Shown here piece by piece: positions 46,021 to 53,552 of a DNA stretch of 64,000 nt; the stretch's first letter is position 1; each line of letters opens with the position of its first letter. Below the pieces are notes generated by a model. That model worked only from the letters and a program-made list of their open reading frames with translations. It did not search any database and was not told where the DNA came from. This DNA is from Winogradskyella sp. PC-19 (GTDB lineage: Bacteria; Bacteroidota; Bacteroidia; Flavobacteriales; Flavobacteriaceae), in contig NZ_CP019332.1 in the NCBI RefSeq assembly GCF_002163855.1, forward strand, positions 471,213 to 535,212, in the 5' to 3' direction. The translations under genes were made by a program, and so were the position numbers.

Positions 46021-47139
46021 TTACAAAGTCATTTCTCTAAAAGTAATTCCTAGTGCTTTTTGGGTATCGATAATTTTTTGCATTTCACCAGGTATAATTA
46101 ATGCTATGGATTGACCTGTTTTACCTGCGCGAGCTGTACGACCACTTCTGTGTGTATAGTATTCTAATTGTTCTGGTAATTGATGATGGATAACAAATGC
46201 TAGATTGTTTACATCAATACCACGAGCTGAAACATCTGTTGATACAAGGAATTGTAAACTTTCATTTTTAAATGCACGCATCACCTTATCACGTTCTTTT
46301 TGTTGCATATCACCTTCAAGTGCATCAACAGAAAAGCCTTCATTTTTAAGCTCTTGAGCTAATTTTTTAGTACCAGCTTTAGTTCTACAAAAAATCACAC
46401 CTCTATCATTTGGGTGTTTATCTAAAAGCTTTCCTATAACTAAGGTTTTATTTGGAATAGACGTATTTATAAAATGATGCGAAATGTTTTCATTAACTAA
46501 AGAATTCTTATCAATTTCAATGCGTACTGCGTCATGTGACATGTACGTTTTTACCATTTTTTGAATTTCATTTGGCATTGTTGCCGAAAACAACCAAGTT
46601 TTTCTAGACTCTGTATTATACTTTAAAATTTTACTTAAGTCTTCTTTAAAACCCATACTAAGCATCTCATCAGCTTCGTCTAAAACTAAAGTTTTTACTT
46701 GACTAATATTGACTGCACCACGTTCTACCAAATCTAATAAACGTCCTGGTGTTGCAACAACAATATGTGTTGTGCGTGTTAAGTTCTTTATCTGTCTGTC
46801 CATTTTTTCGCCACCGTAAACACCTTCAACAAATATTTTATGGTCTATGTATTTTGTAAACTTAAAAAGCTGCTTCTTTATTTGCTGAACTAACTCTCTT
46901 GTAGGAGCTATAATCAAAGCTTGCACATTATCATTTTGAGAATCAATCGCATTTAAAACTGGTAAGCCAAAGGCAGCAGTTTTTCCAGTACCCGTTTGTG
47001 CTAATCCTATTAAATCTGTCTTGGATTCTAATAATACAGGAATAACTTCTTGTTGAATTTTTGTGGGATGCTTTATTCCCAATTCCTTTAATCCTTTTAC
47101 GTATGCTTTTGATATGCCGAGTTCTAAAAATGTTGCCAT
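46021..47139 (-). CDS. DEAD-box RNA helicase
   Basis: The 372 residues show the DEAD-box core from end to end: Q motif with KHPTKIQQEVIP, Walker A AQTGTGKTAAF, PTRELVQQ, TPGRLLDL, DEAD in VLDEADEMLS, SAT in FSATMP, and HRSGRTARAG. There is no C-terminal basic tail or RNA-binding extension as in DeaD/CsdA, so it is a minimal helicase like RhlE without its tail. The expected role is RNA unwinding in ribosome assembly or cold adaptation. A good -7 element lies 18 bases upstream. Confidence 0.93.
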   Translation of the reverse strand: MATFLELGISKAYVKGLKELGIKHPTKIQQEVIPVLLESKTDLIGLAQTGTGKTAAFGLPVLNAIDSQNDNVQALIIAPTRELVQQIKKQLFKFTKYIDHKIFVEGVYGGEKMDRQIKNLTRTTHIVVATPGRLLDLVERGAVNISQVKTLVLDEADEMLSMGFKEDLSKILKYNTESRKTWLFSATMPNEIQKMVKTYMSHDAVRIEIDKNSLVNENISHHFINTSIPNKTLVIGKLLDKHPNDRGVIFCRTKAGTKKLAQELKNEGFSVDALEGDMQQKERDKVMRAFKNESLQFLVSTDVSARGIDVNNLAFVIHHQLPEQLEYYTHRSGRTARAGKTGQSIALIIPGEMQKIIDTQKALGITFREMTL

Positions 47140-47156
47140 TGCTTATTAATTTGCCG

Positions 47157-47164
47157 CAAAGGTA
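47157..47164 (-). promoter_or_regulatory. Candidate -7 element for DEAD-box helicase
   Basis: The minus strand reads TACCTTTG, matching TAnnTTTG, 18 bases upstream of the ATG at 47139, giving a leader of roughly a dozen bases. Confidence 0.5.
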
Positions 47165-47221
47165 AACTTATTTAGGTCTATCACTTTAATTATTAATGCA
47201 TCTTTGTATTTTTAAATCTTA

Positions 47222-48031
47222 ATGGAAAGCAATACCCAGTTTCAGTATAATGGTTTTTTAAAAACACCAAATCTTTGGTTAAATTCTGAGATTTTCGGTT
47301 TGAAGCAGTTTCAATTTTTAAGTTCTCAATTTCCTTTTGATAAGCCTTCGATTTTTAAAGAAATACGACTTGGTAAACGTGTTGAAGAGTTTTTGAGTTT
47401 TCAGTTTAGCAATCTTAAAAATGTAGATATCATTACTAAAAATCTTCAGATAAAAGATGATAAAATTACTATTGGAGAGTTAGATTTTATTGTTAAGAAT
47501 CAAGATAAGTATATTCACCTTGAAGTTATTTATAAATTCTATTTGTACGACTCAAATATCAAATCTGATAATCATTTAGACTATTGGATTGGGCCAAATA
47601 GAAATGATGCGCTTATCTACAAACTCAATAAATTAAAAAATAAGCAATTACCACTACTCTATTCAAAACAATGTAATGCTGTTTTACAGTATTTAGAATT
47701 AGACCCGAAATTAATAACCCAAAATGTTTGCTACAAGGGGCAATTATTTCTTCCATTTAAAACTCAAAATATAGATATTACACCTTTAAATAAAGATTGT
47801 ATTGCTGGGTTTTATATGTCTTATTCTGAAATTGAAGAGTTACAATCTTATCAATTTTATATTCCAAGAAAGCTAGACTGGTTGGTCATTCCACACTCAG
47901 AAGTAGATTGGAAATTATATGATGAAATCAGAGTTCAACTTTCAACTTCTATTAATGAGCAGCGTTCTCCTATGGTTTGGTTAAAGTCGAGTGATAATAA
48001 ACTTTCAAAATGTTTTATAACCTTTTGGTAA
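47222..48031 (+). CDS. DUF1853 family protein
   Basis: A 269-residue protein with DUF1853 features: RLGKRVEEFLSFQ, ELDFIVKNQDKYIHLEVIYKFYL and DYWIGPNRNDALIYKLNKL. The ExK-like element (HLEVIYKF after a conserved Asp in GELDF) is reminiscent of PD-(D/E)XK nuclease cores, which is a suggestion from pattern only. The stop overlaps the ATG of the pseudouridine synthase gene (TAATG), implying translational coupling and perhaps a joint role with RNA. Confidence 0.85.
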   Translation: MESNTQFQYNGFLKTPNLWLNSEIFGLKQFQFLSSQFPFDKPSIFKEIRLGKRVEEFLSFQFSNLKNVDIITKNLQIKDDKITIGELDFIVKNQDKYIHLEVIYKFYLYDSNIKSDNHLDYWIGPNRNDALIYKLNKLKNKQLPLLYSKQCNAVLQYLELDPKLITQNVCYKGQLFLPFKTQNIDITPLNKDCIAGFYMSYSEIEELQSYQFYIPRKLDWLVIPHSEVDWKLYDEIRVQLSTSINEQRSPMVWLKSSDNKLSKCFITFW

Positions 48032-48600
48032 TGACACATAAGCATTATAAAATATATAAACCATACGGCTATTTAAGTCAGTTTGTTAATAATCAAAACA
48101 AACGTCGAAATAAAAAACTGCTAAGTGATTTATATGATTTACCAAATGAAGTCATGGCTATTGGACGTTTGGACGAAAAGTCTGAAGGTTTATTATTACT
48201 CACGACAGATGGCAAATTTAGTGAACATATTAGAAGTTCTAAGATTGAAAAAGAATACCATGTTTTGGTTGATGGTGTTATTAACAAAAGTGAAATTGAA
48301 AAACTAAAAAAGGGTATAGAAATTTCAATAAATGGAAAACCCTACACAACAAAACCTTGCACAGCTGAACTTTTATCAGACATTAGCCATATTGAAAAAC
48401 GCTTTGTTAGAGATAAGCGCCACGGCAAAACTTCGTGGTTAAGTATTACAATTACCGAAGGTAAATTTAGACAAGTACGAAAAATGACATCTGCAGTTGG
48501 TTTACCAACGCTGAGACTAGTACGTGTTAGAATTGGAGACTATAGACTTGAAGGATTAAATTCAAGAGATATTGTGGAGATTAATTCCCTTCATTCTTAG
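48031..48600 (+). CDS. rRNA large-subunit pseudouridine synthase, RsuA/RluE type
   Basis: The 189 residues (start ATG 48031, overlapping the previous stop by one base) carry KPYGYLSQF, the catalytic GRLDEKSEGLLLLTTDG with the conserved Asp, and EGKFRQVRKMTSAVGLPTLRLVRVRIG near the C-terminus. There is no S4 domain. This best fits RluE-like enzymes, which change U2457 of 23S rRNA to pseudouridine in E. coli. An upstream TTG/ATG start inside the DUF1853 gene is possible but less likely. The 3' end overlaps the convergent gene by 20 bases. Confidence 0.88.
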   Translation: MTHKHYKIYKPYGYLSQFVNNQNKRRNKKLLSDLYDLPNEVMAIGRLDEKSEGLLLLTTDGKFSEHIRSSKIEKEYHVLVDGVINKSEIEKLKKGIEISINGKPYTTKPCTAELLSDISHIEKRFVRDKRHGKTSWLSITITEGKFRQVRKMTSAVGLPTLRLVRVRIGDYRLEGLNSRDIVEINSLHS

Positions 48601-49291
48601 CTGTAATCTTCGGCTTTTCGTTAATAAAAGTAATCATAGCCTTTACGCCTGTTAATAGATTCCATTCTTTAGAGGAAACAACAGTACCTTTGTCGTCATA
48701 CACAACAAACTCGGCTGTGTTTGGGCCAGAATCACCTTGATTAAGCGCAGTAATATCAATCTTATTAATACCTTGAGTAAGGTTGATTTTGAGACGCCTG
48801 TATTGAGACGTTAATAATACATTATTATATACAACTTCGCCATTTAATGACACACTAACGCGGTCACCATCTGGATACTCGTGGTCTCGGCAAACAATAT
48901 TTACAAACTCTGTATCAATATCGTATTGGCCCAAAAATTGATCACTCATAAAGCGTCTAATACCAGTAGCTTGAGCTTCTTTTCTCCAACGTTCTTCAAA
49001 AATTAAACTTGGACTTTTTAAACCATCACCACCAGTCATAGAAAATGGGCGCTCTAATTCTCTTACTTTAGTTCTTGATATAGTCGCATTTTTATCTTTG
49101 TTAGATTTATCTGCGTCTGCTTTTAGATTTTTCTTAGGAGCTACTTTTATTTTTTGAGGTGTAGAGTCTTTTTCTTTTTTAGATTCTACTGCGGGTATAC
49201 GTATGTTTCGTTTATCCTTATCAGTTACCTGAGCATTTAGCGAAACGCCAAAAGCTATAAAGCAAAACATTAAAATGAAACGATTAAACAT
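48581..49291 (-). CDS. Exported hypothetical with basic linker and C-terminal beta domain
   Basis: The 236 residues comprise a signal peptide (about 1-20, ending SLNAQ), a Lys-rich low-complexity stretch (about 35-70), and a C-terminal beta-sandwich-like domain. The domain carries DGDRVSVSLNGEVVYNNVLL, LTQGINKIDITALNQGDSGP and TAEFVVYDDKG. This pattern recurs in flavobacterial exported proteins but I know no function. The protein should be periplasmic or secreted without a T9SS domain. Its 3' end overlaps the pseudouridine synthase gene by 20 bases on the opposite strand. Confidence 0.75.
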   Translation of the reverse strand: MFNRFILMFCFIAFGVSLNAQVTDKDKRNIRIPAVESKKEKDSTPQKIKVAPKKNLKADADKSNKDKNATISRTKVRELERPFSMTGGDGLKSPSLIFEERWRKEAQATGIRRFMSDQFLGQYDIDTEFVNIVCRDHEYPDGDRVSVSLNGEVVYNNVLLTSQYRRLKINLTQGINKIDITALNQGDSGPNTAEFVVYDDKGTVVSSKEWNLLTGVKAMITFINEKPKITAKNEGN

Positions 49292-49385
49292 ACTATCTAA
49301 GATTTATCTTTCTAATAATTTAGACTCAAAAATCATACCTATGTCAAATTAAACGTATAAAAAACTAAAACCTTTCAAAAAAAAG

Positions 49386-50900
49386 TTAAAACTTTCCGTT
49401 AAAACTGAGTCGTAAACGTCTATTGTATTCCTCAAAAAGCCAATCTTTATAATTCTGAGTGCTATTCATTATACAGTAACAGTATTGTTTTATACGATAC
49501 GCAATTTCATCTTGTAATTCCTTAATACGCTCTCTAGCTTCAAAAACATCTTCACAATTTTCGATGCATATTTTAGAATGTTGTTCAATAGAACGCTCGA
49601 TAACTGTAAAAGATTTTTTACCAGAGTTTAGTACTTTTTTATATTCACCTTTTACATCAAAATCTAGTGATTTAGATTTACCGAATTTTTTACGAAGTGC
49701 TTCTGGCATATCGTAAACAAAATCGCGTTCTAACATTTCGTCATCAACAATATTTTCTAAATAAAAATCTGGGTATTTAAAAATATGTTGCCAATCTACA
49801 GGTTGGTCCCAAGGCCCAAAACGTGCAATGTTATTACCTAAATCTACGACCTGAAAAACATCTCTGTCTCCATAGATACGTGACCCACGACCAATCATTT
49901 GAAAATATAAAGTTAATGAACGTGTTGCTCTATTAAGTATGATAGATTCAACAGAAGGTTCATCAAATCCTGTAGTTAAAATACTTACAGACGATAAAAT
50001 GGCGCCTGGTGTTTTTTTAAACCACTTTAGAGTTTCTTTTCTTTCTTCCTTATTAGCTGTATTATCTAAATGCTTAACATCATATCCAGCACGTTTAAAA
50101 GTGTAATAGACTTCTTTTGAAGTATGAATACCGTTATTAAAAATAAGGGTCTTTTTTCCTTTTGAAGTATCGTCATATGCTGTTAAAAGCTTAGTCTGCA
50201 TAAAACTATTAGTGTATAATGCTTCAGAAGATTTCACGGTGTAATCACCATTGATACCTACTTTTAAGGTAGTTAAACCGACATCAAAACTTACGGTTTC
50301 AGCTTTTGCCAAAAATCCATTTTTTATCAATGTCGAAATATCATCACCAACAATCAGCTTATCATAATTGTCCTTCATTGGTAACTTTATATTACTACTT
50401 AAAGGCGTTGCAGTTACACCAAGAATAAAACAATTGTCAAAGAATTTAAAGAGCTTTCTGAAAGAGTTATAATGCGCTTCATCTATAATAACAAGACCAA
50501 TATTCTTTAACTCAAAATCTTGTTCAGACAGCCTATTATTAAGAGTCTCGACCATGGCAACAAAACACTGATACTCATCTTGGTCTGGTAATTCCTTTAC
50601 CTTACTGTTTATAATTTTATTTTTGACATTAAATCCAGATAGTACGTTAGATGTTTGTTTACACAACTCTATACGATGTGTCAAGATAACTACCTTTTGA
50701 TTTTTTTCTTTTATATATCGACGAACAATCTCAGAAAAAATAACTGTTTTTCCTCCACCAGTTGGTAACTGATAAAGCAAGTTATAATCCTCAGGTGAAT
50801 TATCCATGACATCAAAAATGCGGTTTAAGTCATTTATTTGATAGTCATACAGACGTTTTTCGCTCTCTTTTTCTACTTGTATTTGAGTCTCTACAGACAT
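49386..50900 (-). CDS. SF2 DEAD/DEAH-box helicase (paralogue 2)
   Basis: The 504 residues follow the same plan as the helicase at 11733-13286: LPTGGGKTVIFSEIV, IIDEAHYNSF, GVTATPLSS, TTGFDEPSVESIILNRATRS and QMIGRGSRI. The two proteins align with very few gaps over nearly their full length and share roughly half their residues by eye. Both also share a helical C-terminal part that includes VIERSIEQHSKICIEN. Their presence in one window on opposite strands suggests an old duplication with separate retention, not a tandem event. A minus-strand promoter and an inverted repeat stand upstream. Confidence 0.9.
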   Translation of the reverse strand: MSVETQIQVEKESEKRLYDYQINDLNRIFDVMDNSPEDYNLLYQLPTGGGKTVIFSEIVRRYIKEKNQKVVILTHRIELCKQTSNVLSGFNVKNKIINSKVKELPDQDEYQCFVAMVETLNNRLSEQDFELKNIGLVIIDEAHYNSFRKLFKFFDNCFILGVTATPLSSNIKLPMKDNYDKLIVGDDISTLIKNGFLAKAETVSFDVGLTTLKVGINGDYTVKSSEALYTNSFMQTKLLTAYDDTSKGKKTLIFNNGIHTSKEVYYTFKRAGYDVKHLDNTANKEERKETLKWFKKTPGAILSSVSILTTGFDEPSVESIILNRATRSLTLYFQMIGRGSRIYGDRDVFQVVDLGNNIARFGPWDQPVDWQHIFKYPDFYLENIVDDEMLERDFVYDMPEALRKKFGKSKSLDFDVKGEYKKVLNSGKKSFTVIERSIEQHSKICIENCEDVFEARERIKELQDEIAYRIKQYCYCIMNSTQNYKDWLFEEYNRRLRLSFNGKF

Positions 50901-50932
50901 AAAATCATGATATGTATCGTATTAATAGCTGC

Positions 50933-50955
50933 GGTCATTTAATAATACAATGACC
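50933..50955 (-). promoter_or_regulatory. Inverted repeat in leader of helicase paralogue 2
   Basis: GGTCATT (50933-50939) and AATGACC (50949-50955) are perfect inverted copies separated by nine bases, lying at the predicted 5' end of the helicase mRNA just downstream of the -7 element. It could be an operator or an RNA hairpin. Confidence 0.45.
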
Positions 50956-50962
50956 AATTTCG

Positions 50963-50970
50963 CAAAAATA
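50963..50970 (-). promoter_or_regulatory. Candidate -7 element for helicase paralogue 2
   Basis: The minus strand reads TATTTTTG (TAnnTTTG), 63 bases before the ATG at 50900. Confidence 0.5.
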
Positions 50971-51068
50971 GGGCATAATAACGGTTTGATGTAGCGTTGT
51001 TAACAAGATTTTAAAAGTGGTATCGTTTTTGTGATTTCCTTAACATTAATCTTAAAACTTGAGTAATT

Positions 51069-51632
51069 ATGAGAAATTTTAGAAGAAATGCCCCGACAGT
51101 TAATGCAGGTTCAATGGCAGATATTGCTTTTTTACTACTCATTTTCTTTTTAGTGACGACAACAATATCCGCCGATAAAGGGATGTTGAGGAAATTACCA
51201 CCAGTATGTGATATGCCTCCATGTGATGTAGAATTCAATGAACGCAATGTTTTTAGGATTTTTATTAATACAAATGATGAAATTATGGTTGAGGATAAAA
51301 TCATAGATATATCAGATTTAAAAGAATTAACCAAAGCATTTATAGATAATAATGGAGAAAATGTTTGTGATTACTGCTCTGGTGAACAATTGACTAATTC
51401 ATCTGACAAACCTAGTGAAGCTATTATATCATTAAAACATGACGCTTTAACCAATTATGGTGCCTTTATAGTTGTTCAGGATGAGATTAGTAAAGCATAT
51501 TATGATTTACGCTCTAATTATGCACAAAATAAATATAATAAAACACCAGAAGAACTATCGAAAGAAGAGTTGCAAGCCGTAAAAGAAGCCTATCCTTTTA
51601 TATTGTCTGAAGTAAAAGTTGAGCGTAATTAG
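51069..51632 (+). CDS. ExbD/TolR-family biopolymer transport protein (orphan)
   Basis: The 187 residues have a short basic N-terminus, the single transmembrane helix with the proton-path Asp in SMADIAFLLLIFFLVTTTI (about 15-35), and a periplasmic domain with LRKLPPVCDMPPCDVEFNER. ExbD works with ExbB and TonB to energise outer-membrane transport. In Bacteroidota exbB/motA-like and exbD genes are normally adjacent; here neither neighbour is an ExbB. The C-terminal part includes a long helix with RSNYAQNKYNKTPEEL, common in flavobacterial ExbD. It is followed by the tiny-ORF unit. Confidence 0.88.
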   Translation: MRNFRRNAPTVNAGSMADIAFLLLIFFLVTTTISADKGMLRKLPPVCDMPPCDVEFNERNVFRIFINTNDEIMVEDKIIDISDLKELTKAFIDNNGENVCDYCSGEQLTNSSDKPSEAIISLKHDALTNYGAFIVVQDEISKAYYDLRSNYAQNKYNKTPEELSKEELQAVKEAYPFILSEVKVERN

Positions 51633-51697
51633 TTTTAGTCTTTAAGTTAATGCAACGTTAACGTGTGTTAAATCAATGAATTAATTGTAACACAACT

Positions 51698-51705
51698 TAT
51701 TTTTG
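51698..51705 (+). promoter_or_regulatory. Candidate -7 element for the tiny-ORF unit
   Basis: TATTTTTG matches TAnnTTTG and lies 40 bases before the first tiny ORF (51745). The TTG at 51685 is too close to serve as the -33 element, so support is partial. Confidence 0.45.
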
Positions 51706-51744
51706 GTCGTCTTTATAGTGTAATCAATTAAAAATCGAACAATC

Positions 51745-51831
51745 ATGAGAACATTAAACAGCAATCAGTTAACAAGCAGAAATTCAGATGCTAAAAGTTT
51801 TACTTGGAATAGTAAAAGACGATTTAGATAA
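51745..51831 (+). CDS. Candidate 28-residue small protein
   Basis: ATG at 51745 opens 28 codons closing with TAA; the product starts MRTLNSNQLTS and ends KSFTWNSKRRFR. It has a polar body and a basic Arg-rich end, and no membrane segment. It lies between a candidate promoter (51698) and a terminator (51951-51979), together with a second tiny ORF beginning MKTLS. Coding status is an inference from context; no family is recognised. Confidence 0.4.
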   Translation: MRTLNSNQLTSRNSDAKSFTWNSKRRFR

Positions 51832-51851
51832 CCTTTTGAAATCAATCAATT

Positions 51852-51923
51852 ATGAAAACATTATCAAGAATCGTCAATACATCTAATAGTTTAGATGATG
51901 ACTTAGAAAATATTAGACTATGA
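51852..51923 (+). CDS. Candidate 23-residue small protein
   Basis: ATG at 51852 opens 23 codons ending in TGA; the product reads MKTLSRIVNTSNSLDDDLEN followed by IRL. It begins like the neighbouring 28-residue ORF (M-basic-T-L), which hints at a shared origin or leader function. Its middle is acidic, opposite to the basic end of the first. Only 20 bases separate the two. Coding status is uncertain. Confidence 0.4.
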   Translation: MKTLSRIVNTSNSLDDDLENIRL

Positions 51924-51945
51924 ATCTAATCGAAATCAAAATTTA

Positions 51946-51985
51946 AAAAAACCAGTATTGTAATTAATGCTGGTTTTTTGTTTTT
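51946..51985 (+). terminator. Intrinsic terminator closing the tiny-ORF unit
   Basis: ACCAGTATT (51951-51959) pairs with AATGCTGGT (51966-51974) including one G-U, with a six-base loop, flanked by A-run and T-run. Confidence 0.9.
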
Positions 51986-52028
51986 AGCATATTCTAGTCT
52001 ATTTTTATGCAAAATTGAAATCTCGATT

Positions 52029-53324
52029 ATGAAACTAAAAGCTACACTACCCTTTTTTGCATTTATTATAGTATTATTCAGTTGTAATTCTGAACCTAAA
52101 ACCGAAGAAGAGCTTATCGCCTATGCAAAAGAAATTCATGACCGTGTGATTACTTTAGATACGCATTGCGATATTAATGTGGCCAATTTTACTGATTCTA
52201 TTAATTACACACAGCGTCTTAAAAATCAGGTTAATCTTCCAAAAATGATTGAAGGCGGATTAGATGTACCTTGGTTTATAGTATATACAGGACAGGATTC
52301 TTTATCTATAAAAGGTTTCGAAAATGCACATGCAAATGCTTTAGCAAAATTTGATGCTATCCATAGATTGGTTAAAGTTTTTGCACCAGACCAAATCGAA
52401 TTGGCAAGAACTTCTGATGATGTAAGGCGTATTATTAAATCTGGTAAAAAAGTAGTCATGATTGGTATAGAAAACGGTTATCCAATAGGACTAGATATTG
52501 AAAATGTTCAAAATTTTTACAACTTGGGCGCGCGTTATATGTCTTTATCGCATAATGGTCATAGTCAACTTTGCGATAGTAATACAGGTGAAGCAGATGA
52601 TGTTTGGTTGCATAATGGTTTAAGTGATTTTGGAAGACTAGTTGTCAAAGAAATGAATAAAGTAGGTATGATGATTGACGTGTCACATCCGTCAAAAGAA
52701 GCAATGCGTCAAATGATAGAATTGACAAAAGCGCCAATAATTGCCTCACATTCGTCTGCTAGAGCATTGTGTGACCATAGTCGTAATTTGGACGACGAGC
52801 AATTACAATGGCTAAAAGAAAACGGTGGTGTAGTACAAACAGTAGCATTTAGAAGTTACTTAAGCAAAGAAAAGTCTGAAGCAAGAAATAAGAAAGCTAC
52901 TGAAATTAGAAATCAAATTGCGGATTCTATGGGTGTTACCTATTATGGGCGCAGAGAATTAAGAGCTTTAGATAAAGCAGTACAAGATTCAATAAGAGAA
53001 AGTGGTTATTTGACAAAGATTAACGACTTGACTAAAGCAAAAGCAGAAGCAATGTCTGACTTTCCACCAGAAGTTAATGTATCAGATTTTGTAGACCATA
53101 TTGATTATTTAGTCGAAAAAATGGGCCTTGACCACGTAGGTATTAGTAGTGATTTTGATGGTGGTGGCGGTATTGAAGGTTGGAATGATGCATCAGAAAC
53201 CTTTAATGTCACGTTAGAGTTAGTTCGTAGAGGTTATACTGAAAAAGAAATTGAGCAATTATGGTCAGGGAATTTACTCCGTGTTTTGGATGAATGTCAG
53301 GCTGTTGCTGAGAGTTTGAAATAA
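52029..53324 (+). CDS. M19-family dipeptidase lipoprotein
   Basis: From ATG 52029 the product has 431 residues with a lipoprotein signal (IIVLFSC at about 12-18). Membrane dipeptidase features follow: LDTHCDINVANF (HxD metal ligands), IGIENGYPIG, MIDVSHPSKEAM, ASHSSARALCDHSRN and GISSDFDGGGG. M19 enzymes are binuclear zinc dipeptidases. Location is probably periplasmic or at the outer membrane. An upstream TTG frame from 51978 overlaps the terminator and is rejected. A small membrane-protein gene follows six bases after the stop. Confidence 0.92.
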   Translation: MKLKATLPFFAFIIVLFSCNSEPKTEEELIAYAKEIHDRVITLDTHCDINVANFTDSINYTQRLKNQVNLPKMIEGGLDVPWFIVYTGQDSLSIKGFENAHANALAKFDAIHRLVKVFAPDQIELARTSDDVRRIIKSGKKVVMIGIENGYPIGLDIENVQNFYNLGARYMSLSHNGHSQLCDSNTGEADDVWLHNGLSDFGRLVVKEMNKVGMMIDVSHPSKEAMRQMIELTKAPIIASHSSARALCDHSRNLDDEQLQWLKENGGVVQTVAFRSYLSKEKSEARNKKATEIRNQIADSMGVTYYGRRELRALDKAVQDSIRESGYLTKINDLTKAKAEAMSDFPPEVNVSDFVDHIDYLVEKMGLDHVGISSDFDGGGGIEGWNDASETFNVTLELVRRGYTEKEIEQLWSGNLLRVLDECQAVAESLK

Positions 53325-53330
53325 CATTAA

Positions 53331-53552
53331 ATGGTTTTAACGTTATTTTTTCTATTTGGATTCTTTTTATTTTGGTTTATAGGTGCAGGTATTTTTATAG
53401 ATTTTTTTAAATCAGGTCTTGAGAATGTAAACCCAAATCTTGTAAAAAATTACCCTATAATATTTGAGATATTTAAAATCTTTTTCAAATTAGCTGCAGT
53501 TATGTGTCTTTTTAGTATAGTTTCTTACTGGTATAATTATTTTGCAAATTAA
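53331..53552 (+). CDS. Small two-helix membrane protein
   Basis: A 73-residue protein with two hydrophobic helices (about 3-25 and 49-70) separated by a short polar loop. It has no family I recognise. It starts six bases after the dipeptidase stop, so co-transcription is likely. Its 3' end overlaps the convergent E1 gene by four bases. Confidence 0.65.
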   Translation: MVLTLFFLFGFFLFWFIGAGIFIDFFKSGLENVNPNLVKNYPIIFEIFKIFFKLAAVMCLFSIVSYWYNYFAN

